A stretch of DNA of 64,000 nucleotides from Pectinatus sottacetonis (GTDB taxonomy: Bacteria > Bacillota > Negativicutes > Selenomonadales > Selenomonadaceae), in the NCBI RefSeq assembly GCF_015732155.1, contig NZ_WIQK01000001.1, positions 778,501 to 842,500 of the forward strand, given 5' to 3'. Positions 46,856 to 56,051 of the stretch are shown here, piece after piece. A program made the position numbers and the translations under genes. A model generated the notes under the pieces. The model worked only from the letters and a program-made list of their open reading frames with translations, was not told where the DNA came from and did no database searches. The number at the start of each line of letters is the position of its first letter. The first letter of the stretch is position 1.

Positions 46856-48925
46856 ATGCACAGTTTTGAAACGACTCTCGGTGGACGTAAATTTGTCATT
46901 GAGACTGGAAAAATGGCTAAACAAGCCAATGGTGCTGCTCTTGTACGCTATGGTGATACTGTTGTTTTGGTCACAGCTACAGCTTCAGCTGAACCGCGTG
47001 AGGGTGTTGATTTTTTCCCACTAACTGTAGATTATGAAGAAAAAATGTACGCTGTCGGTAAAATACCTGGCGGTTTTATAAAACGTGAAGGACGTCCCGC
47101 TGAATCAGGTATTCTATTCAGCCGTCTTATCGATAGACCTATACGACCACTCTTTCCAGAAGGATTTAGAAATGATGTCCAGATAGTAGCAACCGTATTA
47201 TCGGTAGACCATGATAATCCACCTGAAATTGCCGGAATGATCGGTGCATCTGCAGCACTCAGCATTTCTGACATTCCCTTTAAAGGACCTATCGCCGGTG
47301 TAACTATCGGCCGTATTGATAGTGAATTCATTGTAAATCCTACAACTGAACAAAAAGAATCATCTGACTTAAACCTGACTATAGCCGGCTCCCATGATGC
47401 CGTAATGATGGTTGAAGCCGGTGCCAACGAATTACCAGAAGATATTATTCTGGACGCTATCATGTTCGGACATCAGGAAATAAAAAAAATCGTTGAGTTC
47501 CAACAAAAAATAGTTGCTGAATGCGGCAAGGAAAAACGTGAAGTAAAATTATTCCAACCTGACGAAGAGTTAGTAAATGAAGTCCGTGAATATGCTTATG
47601 ATAAACTCAACACAGCTGTACGCGACAGTGACAAACTCCGCCGGGATGAACATATAGCCAAAGTAAAAACTGAAACTCTCGAATACTTTCTTGAAAAATA
47701 TCCTGATTCAGTAATGGAACTAAATAGTATTTTGCACAAATTAGTAAAAGAAATTGTCCGCCAGATGATAACACATGAAAAAATTCGTCCAGATGGACGT
47801 GAAGTTGATGAAGTACGTCCTGTAAGCTGTGAAGTAGGATTACTGCCGCGTGCACACGGCTCTGCCCTGTTCACCCGCGGACAAACCCAAGCGCTTACTG
47901 TTACTACATTAGGTCCACTGGGTGATGAACAGATCCTCGACGGTCTTGGCACACAGACTTATAAGCGGTATATTCATCATTATAATTTTCCCGGCTATAG
48001 TGTTGGCGAAGCCCGTCCCATGAGAAGCCCCGGCCGCAGAGAAATAGGACATGGTGCCTTGGCTGAACGCGCTCTTGTCCCTGTCATTCCATCAGAAAAT
48101 GATTTCCCCTATACCATCCGTCTCGTATCTGAAATATTAGAATCAAACGGTTCAAGTTCCATGGCCAGTGTATGCGGCAGTACACTTTCCCTTATGAATG
48201 CCGGTGTTCCTATAAAGAAACCTGTTTCCGGAGTTGCTATGGGACTAGTAAAAGATGGCGATGCTTATACCATCCTGACTGATATTCAGGGAATGGAAGA
48301 TGCACTGGGCGATATGGATTTTAAAGTTACCGGGACCAAAGACGGTATAACTGCTATCCAAATGGATATAAAACTAACCGGCATCACCAGAGAAATTTTA
48401 GCTTCCGCCCTCGAACAAGCCAAACGTGGTCGTGCCCATATCCTAAGTAAAATGCTTGAAGTAATAGATAAACCGGCTGAAAAATTATCCCCATACGCTC
48501 CATCAGTCACTACAATAAACATTCCGGTTAACAAAATCCGCGATGTAATCGGACCTGGCGGCAAAATAATAAAAAAAATCATTGATGAAACAGGCGTCCA
48601 GATCGACATTGAAGATGACGGCACCGTACGCATCACCGCTGTCGGCCAAGAAAGTGCCGAAAAAGCGGTTGCTATAATCAAAGATCTTACCCGTGATGTA
48701 GAAGTTGGTACTGTTTACAAAGGAAAAGTAACCCGCATTATGAACTTTGGTGCATTTGTCGAAATATTACCCGGCAAAGAAGGTCTATGCCATATTTCAC
48801 AACTTGATAAAAGCCGCGTTGCCAAAGTCGAAGATGTTGTAAATATCGGCGATGAACTCGAAGTTAAAGTCACTGAAATAGATAAACAGGGACGCATTAA
48901 TCTCTCCCATAAAGTATTATTATAA
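46856..48925 (+). CDS. pnp: polyribonucleotide nucleotidyltransferase (PNPase)
   Basis: 689 aa phosphorolytic 3'-5' exoribonuclease of RNA decay. Two RNase PH domains are split by a helical domain; the second PH core carries [21 protein letters not shown] and the metal Asp residues in [12 protein letters not shown] domain ([15 protein letters not shown]-like, here [15 protein letters not shown]) and an S1 domain ([20 protein letters not shown]) end the protein. I start at the ATG at 46856 with GGAGG; an in-frame ATG 36 bp earlier lacks one. Confidence 0.96.
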   Translation: MHSFETTLGGRKFVIETGKMAKQANGAALVRYGDTVVLVTATASAEPREGVDFFPLTVDYEEKMYAVGKIPGGFIKREGRPAESGILFSRLIDRPIRPLFPEGFRNDVQIVATVLSVDHDNPPEIAGMIGASAALSISDIPFKGPIAGVTIGRIDSEFIVNPTTEQKESSDLNLTIAGSHDAVMMVEAGANELPEDIILDAIMFGHQEIKKIVEFQQKIVAECGKEKREVKLFQPDEELVNEVREYAYDKLNTAVRDSDKLRRDEHIAKVKTETLEYFLEKYPDSVMELNSILHKLVKEIVRQMITHEKIRPDGREVDEVRPVSCEVGLLPRAHGSALFTRGQTQALTVTTLGPLGDEQILDGLGTQTYKRYIHHYNFPGYSVGEARPMRSPGRREIGHGALAERALVPVIPSENDFPYTIRLVSEILESNGSSSMASVCGSTLSLMNAGVPIKKPVSGVAMGLVKDGDAYTILTDIQGMEDALGDMDFKVTGTKDGITAIQMDIKLTGITREILASALEQAKRGRAHILSKMLEVIDKPAEKLSPYAPSVTTINIPVNKIRDVIGPGGKIIKKIIDETGVQIDIEDDGTVRITAVGQESAEKAVAIIKDLTRDVEVGTVYKGKVTRIMNFGAFVEILPGKEGLCHISQLDKSRVAKVEDVVNIGDELEVKVTEIDKQGRINLSHKVLL

Positions 48926-48939
48926 GGCAGGTAATAATA

Positions 48940-49425
48940 TTGCACATTGTACTTATAGAACCACAAATACCACCCAATACAGGCAATATTGCCCGGCTGT
49001 GCGCAGCCACAGGCTGTGAACTGCATTTAGTAGAACCATTGGGATTTTCCACTGATGATAAGCATCTAAAAAGAGCTGGTCTTGATTACTGGCATTTATT
49101 AAAAATACATTATCATAAAAATTTTGCTGATGTTCTTGATAAGTATCCTCACACTGCATATCATTACCTTTCTACTAAGGCGCCTAATACTTACACCGAT
49201 GTTGAATATGGTAATGACGACATGCTTGTTTTTGGCAGAGAGGATGCTGGTATTCCTGAATCTATATTAAAGGAAAACTTATCCGATTGTGTCCGTATTC
49301 CCATGATAAGTGAGGCCCGTTCACTTAATTTATCTAATTCAGTATCTATCGTTGTTTATGAAGCACTAAGACAACAGTCATTTATCGGCCTAAAAAAAAA
49401 TAGTACCTACCTCAGTAATGTATGA
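48940..49425 (+). CDS. trmL: tRNA (cytidine/uridine-34 2'-O)-methyltransferase TrmL
   Basis: 161 aa SPOUT methyltransferase that methylates the wobble ribose of Leu tRNAs. Knot motifs are LIEPQIPPNTGNIARLCAA at the start, LVFGREDAGIPESIL (about 95-110) and IPMISEARSLNLSNSVSIV (about 123-141). TTG start behind GGCAGG; 14 bp after pnp, so cotranscribed. Confidence 0.93.
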   Translation: MHIVLIEPQIPPNTGNIARLCAATGCELHLVEPLGFSTDDKHLKRAGLDYWHLLKIHYHKNFADVLDKYPHTAYHYLSTKAPNTYTDVEYGNDDMLVFGREDAGIPESILKENLSDCVRIPMISEARSLNLSNSVSIVVYEALRQQSFIGLKKNSTYLSNV

Positions 49426-49450
49426 CCTGTAAATGTAAGGAATGAGTTAA

Positions 49451-50368
49451 TTGTCGAATCTTGATAATTGTATAAGAAAATTAAAAAATATCCTGCCCGC
49501 TGACAGATTATTAATTGATGCTCCCATGTCAGAACAAACTACTTTTAAAATTGGCGGACCTGCCGACTGCCTTTTATTTCCCGATTCAACGAAAGAAATA
49601 AAAAAAATAATCACTATAATAAAATCCTACCATGTTCCCTGCACAATAATCGGCAACGGATCTAATATATTAGTTCTTGATAAGGGGATTCGTGGCATTG
49701 TAATCAAATTCGGCAAAAGCATGTCCTATATCCATGAAAATGCCGGAATTATCACAACTGGCTGTGGTACCTTATTGAACAATATTGCTCGGTTTGCCGC
49801 AGCAAACTCATTAACAGGACTGGAATTTGCTGTTGGCATTCCCGGCAGTATCGGTGGTGCTGTTTACATGAATGCTGGTGCTTATGGTGGTGAAATAAAA
49901 AATGTAGTAAAATCAGTAACTGCTGTGACACCAGATGGAAAAATTGTAAAATATCCTGCTGATAAACTACAGTTTGATTATCGAAAAAGCATTTTTCAAA
50001 TAAATAATAATATTATCTGTGAAATAGAGTTTGCCTTAAAGAAAGGACTTTTTGCAGAAATAAATGCCTTAATGAGTGAATTGATAAAAAAAAGGAAAAC
50101 CAAACAACCCTTGGAATTTCCTAGCGCCGGTTCTACTTTCAAAAGACCGCCTGGATATTATGCCGGTACTCTCATCGATCAAACAGGGTTAAAGGGTCTG
50201 CATGTAGGCGGTGCCCAAGTATCAACTAAGCATGCCGGTTTTGTTGTCAATACCGGAAACGCCACAGCCAAAGATGTTCTGGCTCTTATTGTTGAAATAC
50301 AAAAAAGAGTTTATGAAAAACATGGTGTAAAGCTTTATCCTGAAGTACGCCTTATCGGTGAAGAATAA
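49451..50368 (+). CDS. murB: UDP-N-acetylenolpyruvoylglucosamine reductase
   Basis: 305 aa flavoenzyme of peptidoglycan precursor synthesis; reduces enolpyruvyl-UDP-GlcNAc to UDP-MurNAc. FAD-binding motifs TFKIGGPADCL and IIGNGSNILVLDKGI, then GIPGSIGGAVYMNAGAYGGE, the catalytic Ser in FPSAGSTFKRP and Glu in YPEVRLIGE (type II MurB lacking the Tyr loop). TTG start behind AAGGAATG; 25 bp after trmL. Confidence 0.95.
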   Translation: MSNLDNCIRKLKNILPADRLLIDAPMSEQTTFKIGGPADCLLFPDSTKEIKKIITIIKSYHVPCTIIGNGSNILVLDKGIRGIVIKFGKSMSYIHENAGIITTGCGTLLNNIARFAAANSLTGLEFAVGIPGSIGGAVYMNAGAYGGEIKNVVKSVTAVTPDGKIVKYPADKLQFDYRKSIFQINNNIICEIEFALKKGLFAEINALMSELIKKRKTKQPLEFPSAGSTFKRPPGYYAGTLIDQTGLKGLHVGGAQVSTKHAGFVVNTGNATAKDVLALIVEIQKRVYEKHGVKLYPEVRLIGEE

Positions 50369-50387
50369 AAATTCCTAGTAACCTTAT

Positions 50388-50580
50388 TAATAGCAAACCC
50401 GCATTTATCATAAAAGTTTTAAAAATCTGATGGAATAAATTCTCTATCTGAATTTTTAATTTTATTATTCCCTGACTTAATCATTTTAAACAATTACTTT
50501 TGCAAAACAAAAGTATAAAAATGCATATTAAGCATTGGAAAATATAAACTTCAAAAATAAATGCGGGTTTTTACTATTGC
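50388..50580. repeat. MITE-like inverted-repeat structure or leader hairpin upstream of the permease
   Basis: Arms AAACCCGCATTTAT at 50395-50408 and their exact complement at 50558-50571 are about 150 bp apart; the similarity continues weakly on both sides (AATAGNAAA outside, AAGTTT inside). The right arm is followed by TTTTTAC. It occupies almost the whole murB-permease gap. A MITE-like insertion, a long terminator or a permease leader are all possible. Confidence 0.55.
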
Positions 50581-50601
50581 GTATAAAGAAGGAGACACAA
50601 A

Positions 50602-51951
50602 ATGAATAAAAATGACTCACACATGACACGCGGCTTAAAAAATCGTCATTTGCAGATGATTGCCCTTGGCGGTTCTATCGGTACAGGTCTCTTCTACGGC
50701 TCAGCCCCTGCACTACAGGCTGCCGGTCCTTCATTATCACTAGCTTATGTTTTAGGCGGTATCATAATTTTCTGTGTAATGCGTATGTTAGGAGAAATGG
50801 TAGTCGATGAACCGATTGCTGGTTCTTTCAGCTATTTTGCCAATAAATATTGTGGTGAATTCTGGGGATTCATCTCGGGCTGGAATTATTGGTTCTGTTA
50901 TATTCTAGTCAGTATGTCCGAACTTGCCGCAGTTGGTATATATGTTAACTTCTGGTTTCCTCATTTTCCCCAATGGATCTCAGCACTTATCTGTATAATT
51001 GTTATAACAATCGTAAATCTTACTAACGTACGTTCCTATGGTGAAGTTGAATTTGGCATGACAATTATAAAAATAACAGCTATAATCGCTATGATGGTAT
51101 TCGGCGGTATCATTATTGCCACCCAGCTTGGCCCTTTTCCCCAAAACTTCAGTAACTTATGGGCCCACGGTGGTTATATGCCACATGGATTATGGGGATT
51201 GTCTGTCTCGCTGGTAATAGTCATGTTTTCGTTCGGTGGTATCGAATTAGTGGGAATAACAGCTGGCGAAGCCGAAAATCCATCTGTTACAATTCCTAAA
51301 GCTATCAATGACGTAATCTGGCGTATATTACTTTTCTACATTGGAGCATGGTTTATTCTCATGGTAATATATCCCTGGGACCAGGTCGGTCTTTCTGGCA
51401 GCCCTTTCGTAGAAATCTTTTCTAAAATGGGAATTCCGGCAGCAGCTAATTTGCTCAATATCGTAGTGCTGACTGCTGCTGTTTCTGTATACAACAGTGC
51501 TATGTACAGTACTTCACGCATGTTGTACAGCCTTTCCCAGCAGCATAATGCCCCTAAAATTTTTGGCAATCTCACTCGTTCAGGCGTTCCCGCCCTCCCC
51601 ACATTAGTTTCCTCTTTCATAACCCTGATTGCCGTAATCCTTACATATCTATTTCCACAAAAAGTATTTATCTATCTGATGGCAGTAGTAATAATTGCCA
51701 TTGTCATAAGCTGGTTTACTATAGTAATCGTCCATTTAAACTTTCGCCGTAAAAAAAACCTACTGCATAAAAAAACTTCTTTTAAAACATTTTTCTACCC
51801 TTATGATAATTATTTATGCATTGCCTTTTTCATTTTTATAATCGTGATGATGACGCAGATCCCCAGCATGCATTTAGCTGTAATTATCCTTCCCGTATGG
51901 CTTTTAATACTCACGATCGGCTATATAATAAAAAAACGTCTTGGTTACTAA
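50602..51951 (+). CDS. amino acid permease (APC superfamily, AAT family)
   Basis: 449 aa with 12 hydrophobic helices. The family signature GLKNRHLQMIALGGSIGTGLFYGSA (helix 1) and the SFGGIELVGITAGEAENPS segment (helix 6) place it with proton-coupled AroP/ProY/LysP-like permeases. GGAGG box before the ATG. It stands alone after murB and ends at a strong terminator. Substrate undetermined. Confidence 0.9.
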   Translation: MNKNDSHMTRGLKNRHLQMIALGGSIGTGLFYGSAPALQAAGPSLSLAYVLGGIIIFCVMRMLGEMVVDEPIAGSFSYFANKYCGEFWGFISGWNYWFCYILVSMSELAAVGIYVNFWFPHFPQWISALICIIVITIVNLTNVRSYGEVEFGMTIIKITAIIAMMVFGGIIIATQLGPFPQNFSNLWAHGGYMPHGLWGLSVSLVIVMFSFGGIELVGITAGEAENPSVTIPKAINDVIWRILLFYIGAWFILMVIYPWDQVGLSGSPFVEIFSKMGIPAAANLLNIVVLTAAVSVYNSAMYSTSRMLYSLSQQHNAPKIFGNLTRSGVPALPTLVSSFITLIAVILTYLFPQKVFIYLMAVVIIAIVISWFTIVIVHLNFRRKKNLLHKKTSFKTFFYPYDNYLCIAFFIFIIVMMTQIPSMHLAVIILPVWLLILTIGYIIKKRLGY

Positions 51952-52017
51952 TCATTGCCGGCAGAAATAAAAATTTACTGGTGTGACTTTTTCTTTTAAT
52001 ACTTCTGTGAACAAAAC

Positions 52018-52064
52018 AAAAAATAAGTACTATACCATTTATTTCTGGTACAGTACTTATTTTT
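52018..52064. terminator. bidirectional terminator between permease and OFA transporter
   Basis: AAAATAAGTACT-A-TACCA with an 8-base loop and TGGTA-C-AGTACTTATTTTT; serves the convergent genes on both sides. Confidence 0.88.
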
Positions 52065-52083
52065 ATATTATGCTGCCGATATA

Positions 52084-53301
52084 TTATATTGTTTTTATTG
52101 ACGCTGTTTTTGCTGCTATTTTCCCTCGATGCTTCAACACCAGCGCGATAATAAAATTCACAACAAAACAACCCGAAAAGAAATATAATGTCAGTGTATA
52201 ACTATTTGTTGTTTCACGCAGCCAGGAAACAAGCACCGGCCCTACAACTCCAGCTATTCCCCAGGCCGTCAATATCCTGCCATGAATAGCACTAAGCTGC
52301 CTTGTCCCAAATATATCACTCAAATATGCCGGCATACAGGAAAATCCCCCGCCATAACAACTTATTATCAGAAATATCAGTCCCTGGAAAACAGCTGCAC
52401 TGTCTACCTGTGCCAGCTGCCAAAAAGCTCCTATTTCAATCAGGAAAAATAAAGCATACGTATAACCACGCCCTATATAATCAGAAATAGTCGACCAAAA
52501 AATCCGGCCAAACCCATTTAAAAGCCCAATTATCCCAACCATTGAAGCTGCCGCTGCCGGCGTCATTTTGACCACATCCTGTGCCATTGGTGACGCCACT
52601 GCCAGTAATCCTATACCACAAGTTATATTTACAAAAAATATCCACCACAATGCAGCAAACTGCCATGTCTTAAAAGCATCATGTGCTGTCATTCCCCTAT
52701 TCATTCTCGTAATATTCTTATCATCTGACACCGAAATGCTGACGGGTGGTTTCAGATATAATGCTGATGCGGTCATCACAACCATATATGCACAGCCCAA
52801 AATCAAAAAATTGCCAACAAGTCCATATGATGTCGTCAAATACTGCATAAGTGGACCAGCAATAAGACTGGCAAACCCAAACCCCATAATAGCAAGTCCC
52901 GTGGCAAATCCACGTTTATCAGGAAAATATTTTACCAAAGTAGAAACAGGTGTTATATATCCTACTCCTAATCCTACACCGCCAATGACACCATAAAACA
53001 TATATAATGCCCACAAGCTGTGCATTTTCAGCGCCAGTGCTGTTCCAAACATTCCCAGTACAAAAAATACCATTGAAACCAAACCGCTTTTTTTCGGTCC
53101 AAGTTTTTCGACAAAACTACCTAAAAACCCCGCTGACAACCCTAAAAATAAAATTGCCAGAGAAAATGTCCATGTAGTCTGTTTAAGAGAAAAACCCATT
53201 TGCTGCATGATCGGTCTGGTCAATACACTCCACGCATACACACTGCCAATACAAATATGGATTCCAATTGCTGATAGGGCAATAAGCCAACGATTTCTCA
53301 C
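52084..53301 (-). CDS. OFA-family (oxalate/formate antiporter-like) MFS transporter
   Basis: 405 aa with 12 helices. The family opening RWLIALSAIGIHICIGSVYAWSV and the AIMGFGFASLIAGPL and GFSCMPAYLSDIFGTR motifs are OFA-type. I use GTG at 53301, 9 bp after AAAGGAG; an upstream start would add a charged extension. OFA proteins exchange or import small monocarboxylates such as formate or oxalate. A probable ZTP riboswitch in its leader links it to folate one-carbon status, which fits formate, but the substrate is not proven. Confidence 0.87.
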   Translation of the reverse strand: MRNRWLIALSAIGIHICIGSVYAWSVLTRPIMQQMGFSLKQTTWTFSLAILFLGLSAGFLGSFVEKLGPKKSGLVSMVFFVLGMFGTALALKMHSLWALYMFYGVIGGVGLGVGYITPVSTLVKYFPDKRGFATGLAIMGFGFASLIAGPLMQYLTTSYGLVGNFLILGCAYMVVMTASALYLKPPVSISVSDDKNITRMNRGMTAHDAFKTWQFAALWWIFFVNITCGIGLLAVASPMAQDVVKMTPAAAASMVGIIGLLNGFGRIFWSTISDYIGRGYTYALFFLIEIGAFWQLAQVDSAAVFQGLIFLIISCYGGGFSCMPAYLSDIFGTRQLSAIHGRILTAWGIAGVVGPVLVSWLRETTNSYTLTLYFFSGCFVVNFIIALVLKHRGKIAAKTASIKTI

Positions 53302-53360
53302 TTTGCACTCTCCTTTAAAATAAGAAAATAAACTCAAGAGATAAAAGTCTGCCGGAAAAC

Positions 53361-53400
53361 AAAAAGACCGTCCAGGCTCAATATCTCTGCCCAGACGGTC
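53361..53400 (-). terminator. riboswitch-controlled terminator in the OFA leader
   Basis: Minus strand: GACCGTCTGGGC, 11-base loop, GCCTGGACGGTC, then TTTTT. The left arm overlaps the conserved 3' part of the ZTP-type aptamer, so ligand binding and termination are mutually exclusive. Confidence 0.85.
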
Positions 53401-53460
53401 GGCTTATCACTATAATACAGTCCATGTGGTCAATTCCACATTATCCGTCAGGCCTGTACT
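53385..53460 (-). promoter_or_regulatory. probable ZTP (pfl) riboswitch
   Basis: On the minus strand the leader contains CCTGACGGA, a hairpin ATGTGGAATTGACCACATGG, ACTGTA closing with TACAG, and then, after a linker, CCGACCGTCTGGGCAGAG. The last element and the GTGG-N-CCAC hairpin match the conserved halves of ZTP-sensing RNAs as I recall them. These regulate purine and one-carbon genes. The adjacent terminator supplies the expression platform (ON switch). A covariance search would settle it. Confidence 0.72.
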
Positions 53461-53487
53461 ATATCTGCACTTTTTTAATATGAGTTT

Positions 53488-53516
53488 ATTATAACAACCA
53501 ACTTCTATCTTGTCAA
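53488..53516 (-). promoter_or_regulatory. sigma-A promoter of the OFA transporter leader
   Basis: TTGACA, exactly 17 bases, TATAAT on the minus strand; transcription would begin near 53481, just before the aptamer. Confidence 0.88.
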
Positions 53517-53638
53517 CAAACACTTTACCATTACATATTCTATTGCTGTGTAAAAAGATCATCCCAAAAAGTATACGCTATCATCGCACAAATAAGACAA
53601 AGAATAATAAAATCTCCAAACCCAACCATAATTAACGC

Positions 53639-54694
53639 CTACATTTCTACATCCTCAAGTCGGTCATTAGGTATATAATGACGTCCTGTTTTTGCACATG
53701 GTTTTCCATCAAGCAGTACAACATCAGAAGTAAAATCTACATTAGTAGCAAAAATATTGCTGCCGACTGCATAAACATCAACCGGAACTTTATTTTCTTC
53801 AAACAAATGAATACGTTCAGGATTGAACCCGCCTGATACAATTATTTTCACATGATTAAAACCCTCTTTATCGAGCGCAGTCCTGACATTTCTTACCAAT
53901 TGCTCATTTACCCCGGTCGGCTTAAAATGCCCCATCTGTCCGATAAGAGAAACATCGACCATCTTATCCGATGTATCAAGACGTACTCCTTCCAGCCGGT
54001 CTCCAAGTTCACGGGCAATAGCCAGACTAGTATTAACACAATCATTATTAAAATCGACTAATGCAATCCGGCTTATTTTAGGGTCCATATATTTATCAAA
54101 AGCCCTCGTTGCTGCTAGTGAATCACCGCCCATTGCTGCAATTAACGCATGCGGAATAGTTCCGGCAGCTTCTATGCCCCAGCACATTGCATTCGCCGGC
54201 GTAGACACATTACTCATTCCACCGACTTTAGCAGCATATCCGTCGCCTTCCTGCACCGTATATTCATCAAAACGTGATGGGAAAAATAATACCGGTTTAC
54301 CATTGGCTGCTTCTACTGCCCGACTACAGTTTGTCGCTATTTTAGTACGTCTTGCTAAAATTCCCAAATATACTGTCTCCAAATGAATAAAATCAGCCAG
54401 ATTTCCTTCTATAGTCATTACCGTTTCCCATGGAGCTATTTTATCCCCATCATGCAGTGCCTTTATTTTTAACCCCTGCGGATTGCGCGAACATTTTCTT
54501 ATCAAGGCAATAACTTCGTCTATTCCGCAAAGCATCGCATAATCACGTTGAAATACCTGCACTGTAACATGCGGCTTTATATTGGACTGTTCCAATATCT
54601 CCTGGGTACGCAAAAAATAAATATCACTATAAAATCCCTTTTTAATTTTATCGACCGGAAAATCAAACAACTCCGGATCTACTCTTTTTTTCAT
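53639..54694 (-). CDS. pncB: nicotinate phosphoribosyltransferase
   Basis: 351 aa short-form NAPRTase that joins nicotinate and PRPP in NAD salvage. Motifs: KGFYSDIYFLRTQEIL near the start, SRFDEYTVQEGDGYAAKVGG-type core (about 140-160), MSNVSTPANAM, LVDFNNDC and a phosphate-binding SGGFNPERIHLFEE near 290. ATG at 54694 is chosen over an adjacent TTG for spacing to AGGAGG. It is a single-gene unit. Confidence 0.88.
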   Translation of the reverse strand: MKKRVDPELFDFPVDKIKKGFYSDIYFLRTQEILEQSNIKPHVTVQVFQRDYAMLCGIDEVIALIRKCSRNPQGLKIKALHDGDKIAPWETVMTIEGNLADFIHLETVYLGILARRTKIATNCSRAVEAANGKPVLFFPSRFDEYTVQEGDGYAAKVGGMSNVSTPANAMCWGIEAAGTIPHALIAAMGGDSLAATRAFDKYMDPKISRIALVDFNNDCVNTSLAIARELGDRLEGVRLDTSDKMVDVSLIGQMGHFKPTGVNEQLVRNVRTALDKEGFNHVKIIVSGGFNPERIHLFEENKVPVDVYAVGSNIFATNVDFTSDVVLLDGKPCAKTGRHYIPNDRLEDVEM

Positions 54695-54977
54695 CAAGCA
54701 GCCTCCTAAATTACGGCATTGTAAAACCTCTGTAATATAAGTATTCTAATTGGATATTATACCATAAAACTTGCATTTATTATAATATTTTTAACTGTCC
54801 TTGTCTACTTTAATATATTGCTAAACCTGTATTCAGCCTGTCCTATCATCCCCAATAAATAATAATTCAACAGAAAATAAACTTTCCCTCATCAAGCGGC
54901 AGGGAATTGGAATAAAAAGATAAATATGGTATATTTTATATTAAGTCTATAACAAATAAAAGAAAAGAGTAGATGTT

Positions 54978-55979
54978 ATGATGCGTTATGTACTGATTAT
55001 TTTTTCTACTGTTATAATGTTTTTTACCAATTATTCCTACACCAACGCGGAAAAAAAGCTGCCTGAACCAGCTCCGGCTAAGCCTTCTATTCACCTACTG
55101 GTAAATATTCCCGCACATTGGATAAGGATTTACGATAATAATACCTGTACTGCCGCTTATCCTGTTGCCGTTGGTAAACCGGATACGCCCACCCCTGTAG
55201 GAGATTTCAAAATAATTTACAAAGAAAAAAATCCCACATGGATAGATCCTGATGACACCGATATTCAGATTCCTTCCGGGCCAGAAAACCCTATTGGATA
55301 CCGCTGGATCGGTATTGGCGGCAATTATGGTATTCATGGTACCAACCGTCCGGACTCCATAGGAAAATATGCTTCAAACGGCTGTATCCGCGTTAATGAA
55401 AAATACATAGAAATGATTTACAGAAAGGTTTCTATAGGCACCCCCGTAAAAATAATATATAATCGTCTTATAGTGGAAAAAGCAGCAAATGGCAATATAG
55501 CTTATTATATTTATCCTGATGGTTATGACAGACAGCCACTGACCGTACAAGATGTTGATAACAGCTTACAAAAATTTCATGTCACAGACTTCGCCGACGA
55601 AAATTCCATTGCTGAACAGATAAATATGGCTAATGGACTACCTAACTATGTCGCTTTTCCGATAAAAGTAAAGCTGGAAAATATTACTCTCCCATTAGAA
55701 GCAGTAAAAGCCGATAATATTATTTATATTCCTGTTAGAGCCTTAAGCAAATTCATCAATCTTTCTTTCCACTGGGATGCCAAGGCAGGCCTTGTAAGCA
55801 CTACCTACGGACAGGTTCCCGGCATCATAAAAGGCAGCCATTTGTACATAAATGTCCTTAACATAGAAAAATTATTCAATCTCCAGCGTGACTGGCAGCA
55901 GCCAAATCTGCTAGTACTGCGTGTTATGAAAGGCAGTTCTCCCGCAGCCTTTGCAGCAGCAGGGCTGCCTGCTTTATGA
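54978..55979 (+). CDS. L,D-transpeptidase (YkuD) with copper-amine-oxidase N-like domain
   Basis: 333 aa secreted enzyme. Signal peptide about 1-24, YkuD domain about 40-165 with HGTNR and the catalytic SNGCIRV motif (Cys about 139), then a C-terminal Cu_amine_oxidN1-like domain (about 230-325, VKADNIIYIPVRALSKFI) often seen in Negativicutes envelope proteins. It forms 3-3 cross-links or links proteins to peptidoglycan in the periplasm. It lies 72 bp before polA. Confidence 0.88.
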   Translation: MMRYVLIIFSTVIMFFTNYSYTNAEKKLPEPAPAKPSIHLLVNIPAHWIRIYDNNTCTAAYPVAVGKPDTPTPVGDFKIIYKEKNPTWIDPDDTDIQIPSGPENPIGYRWIGIGGNYGIHGTNRPDSIGKYASNGCIRVNEKYIEMIYRKVSIGTPVKIIYNRLIVEKAANGNIAYYIYPDGYDRQPLTVQDVDNSLQKFHVTDFADENSIAEQINMANGLPNYVAFPIKVKLENITLPLEAVKADNIIYIPVRALSKFINLSFHWDAKAGLVSTTYGQVPGIIKGSHLYINVLNIEKLFNLQRDWQQPNLLVLRVMKGSSPAAFAAAGLPAL

Positions 55980-56051
55980 CAGCATATAGCAGCTATCTTA
56001 CAGCCAATTATTTCCAATTGGCAAAAACAATCATTCATATAGGAGCATTTT

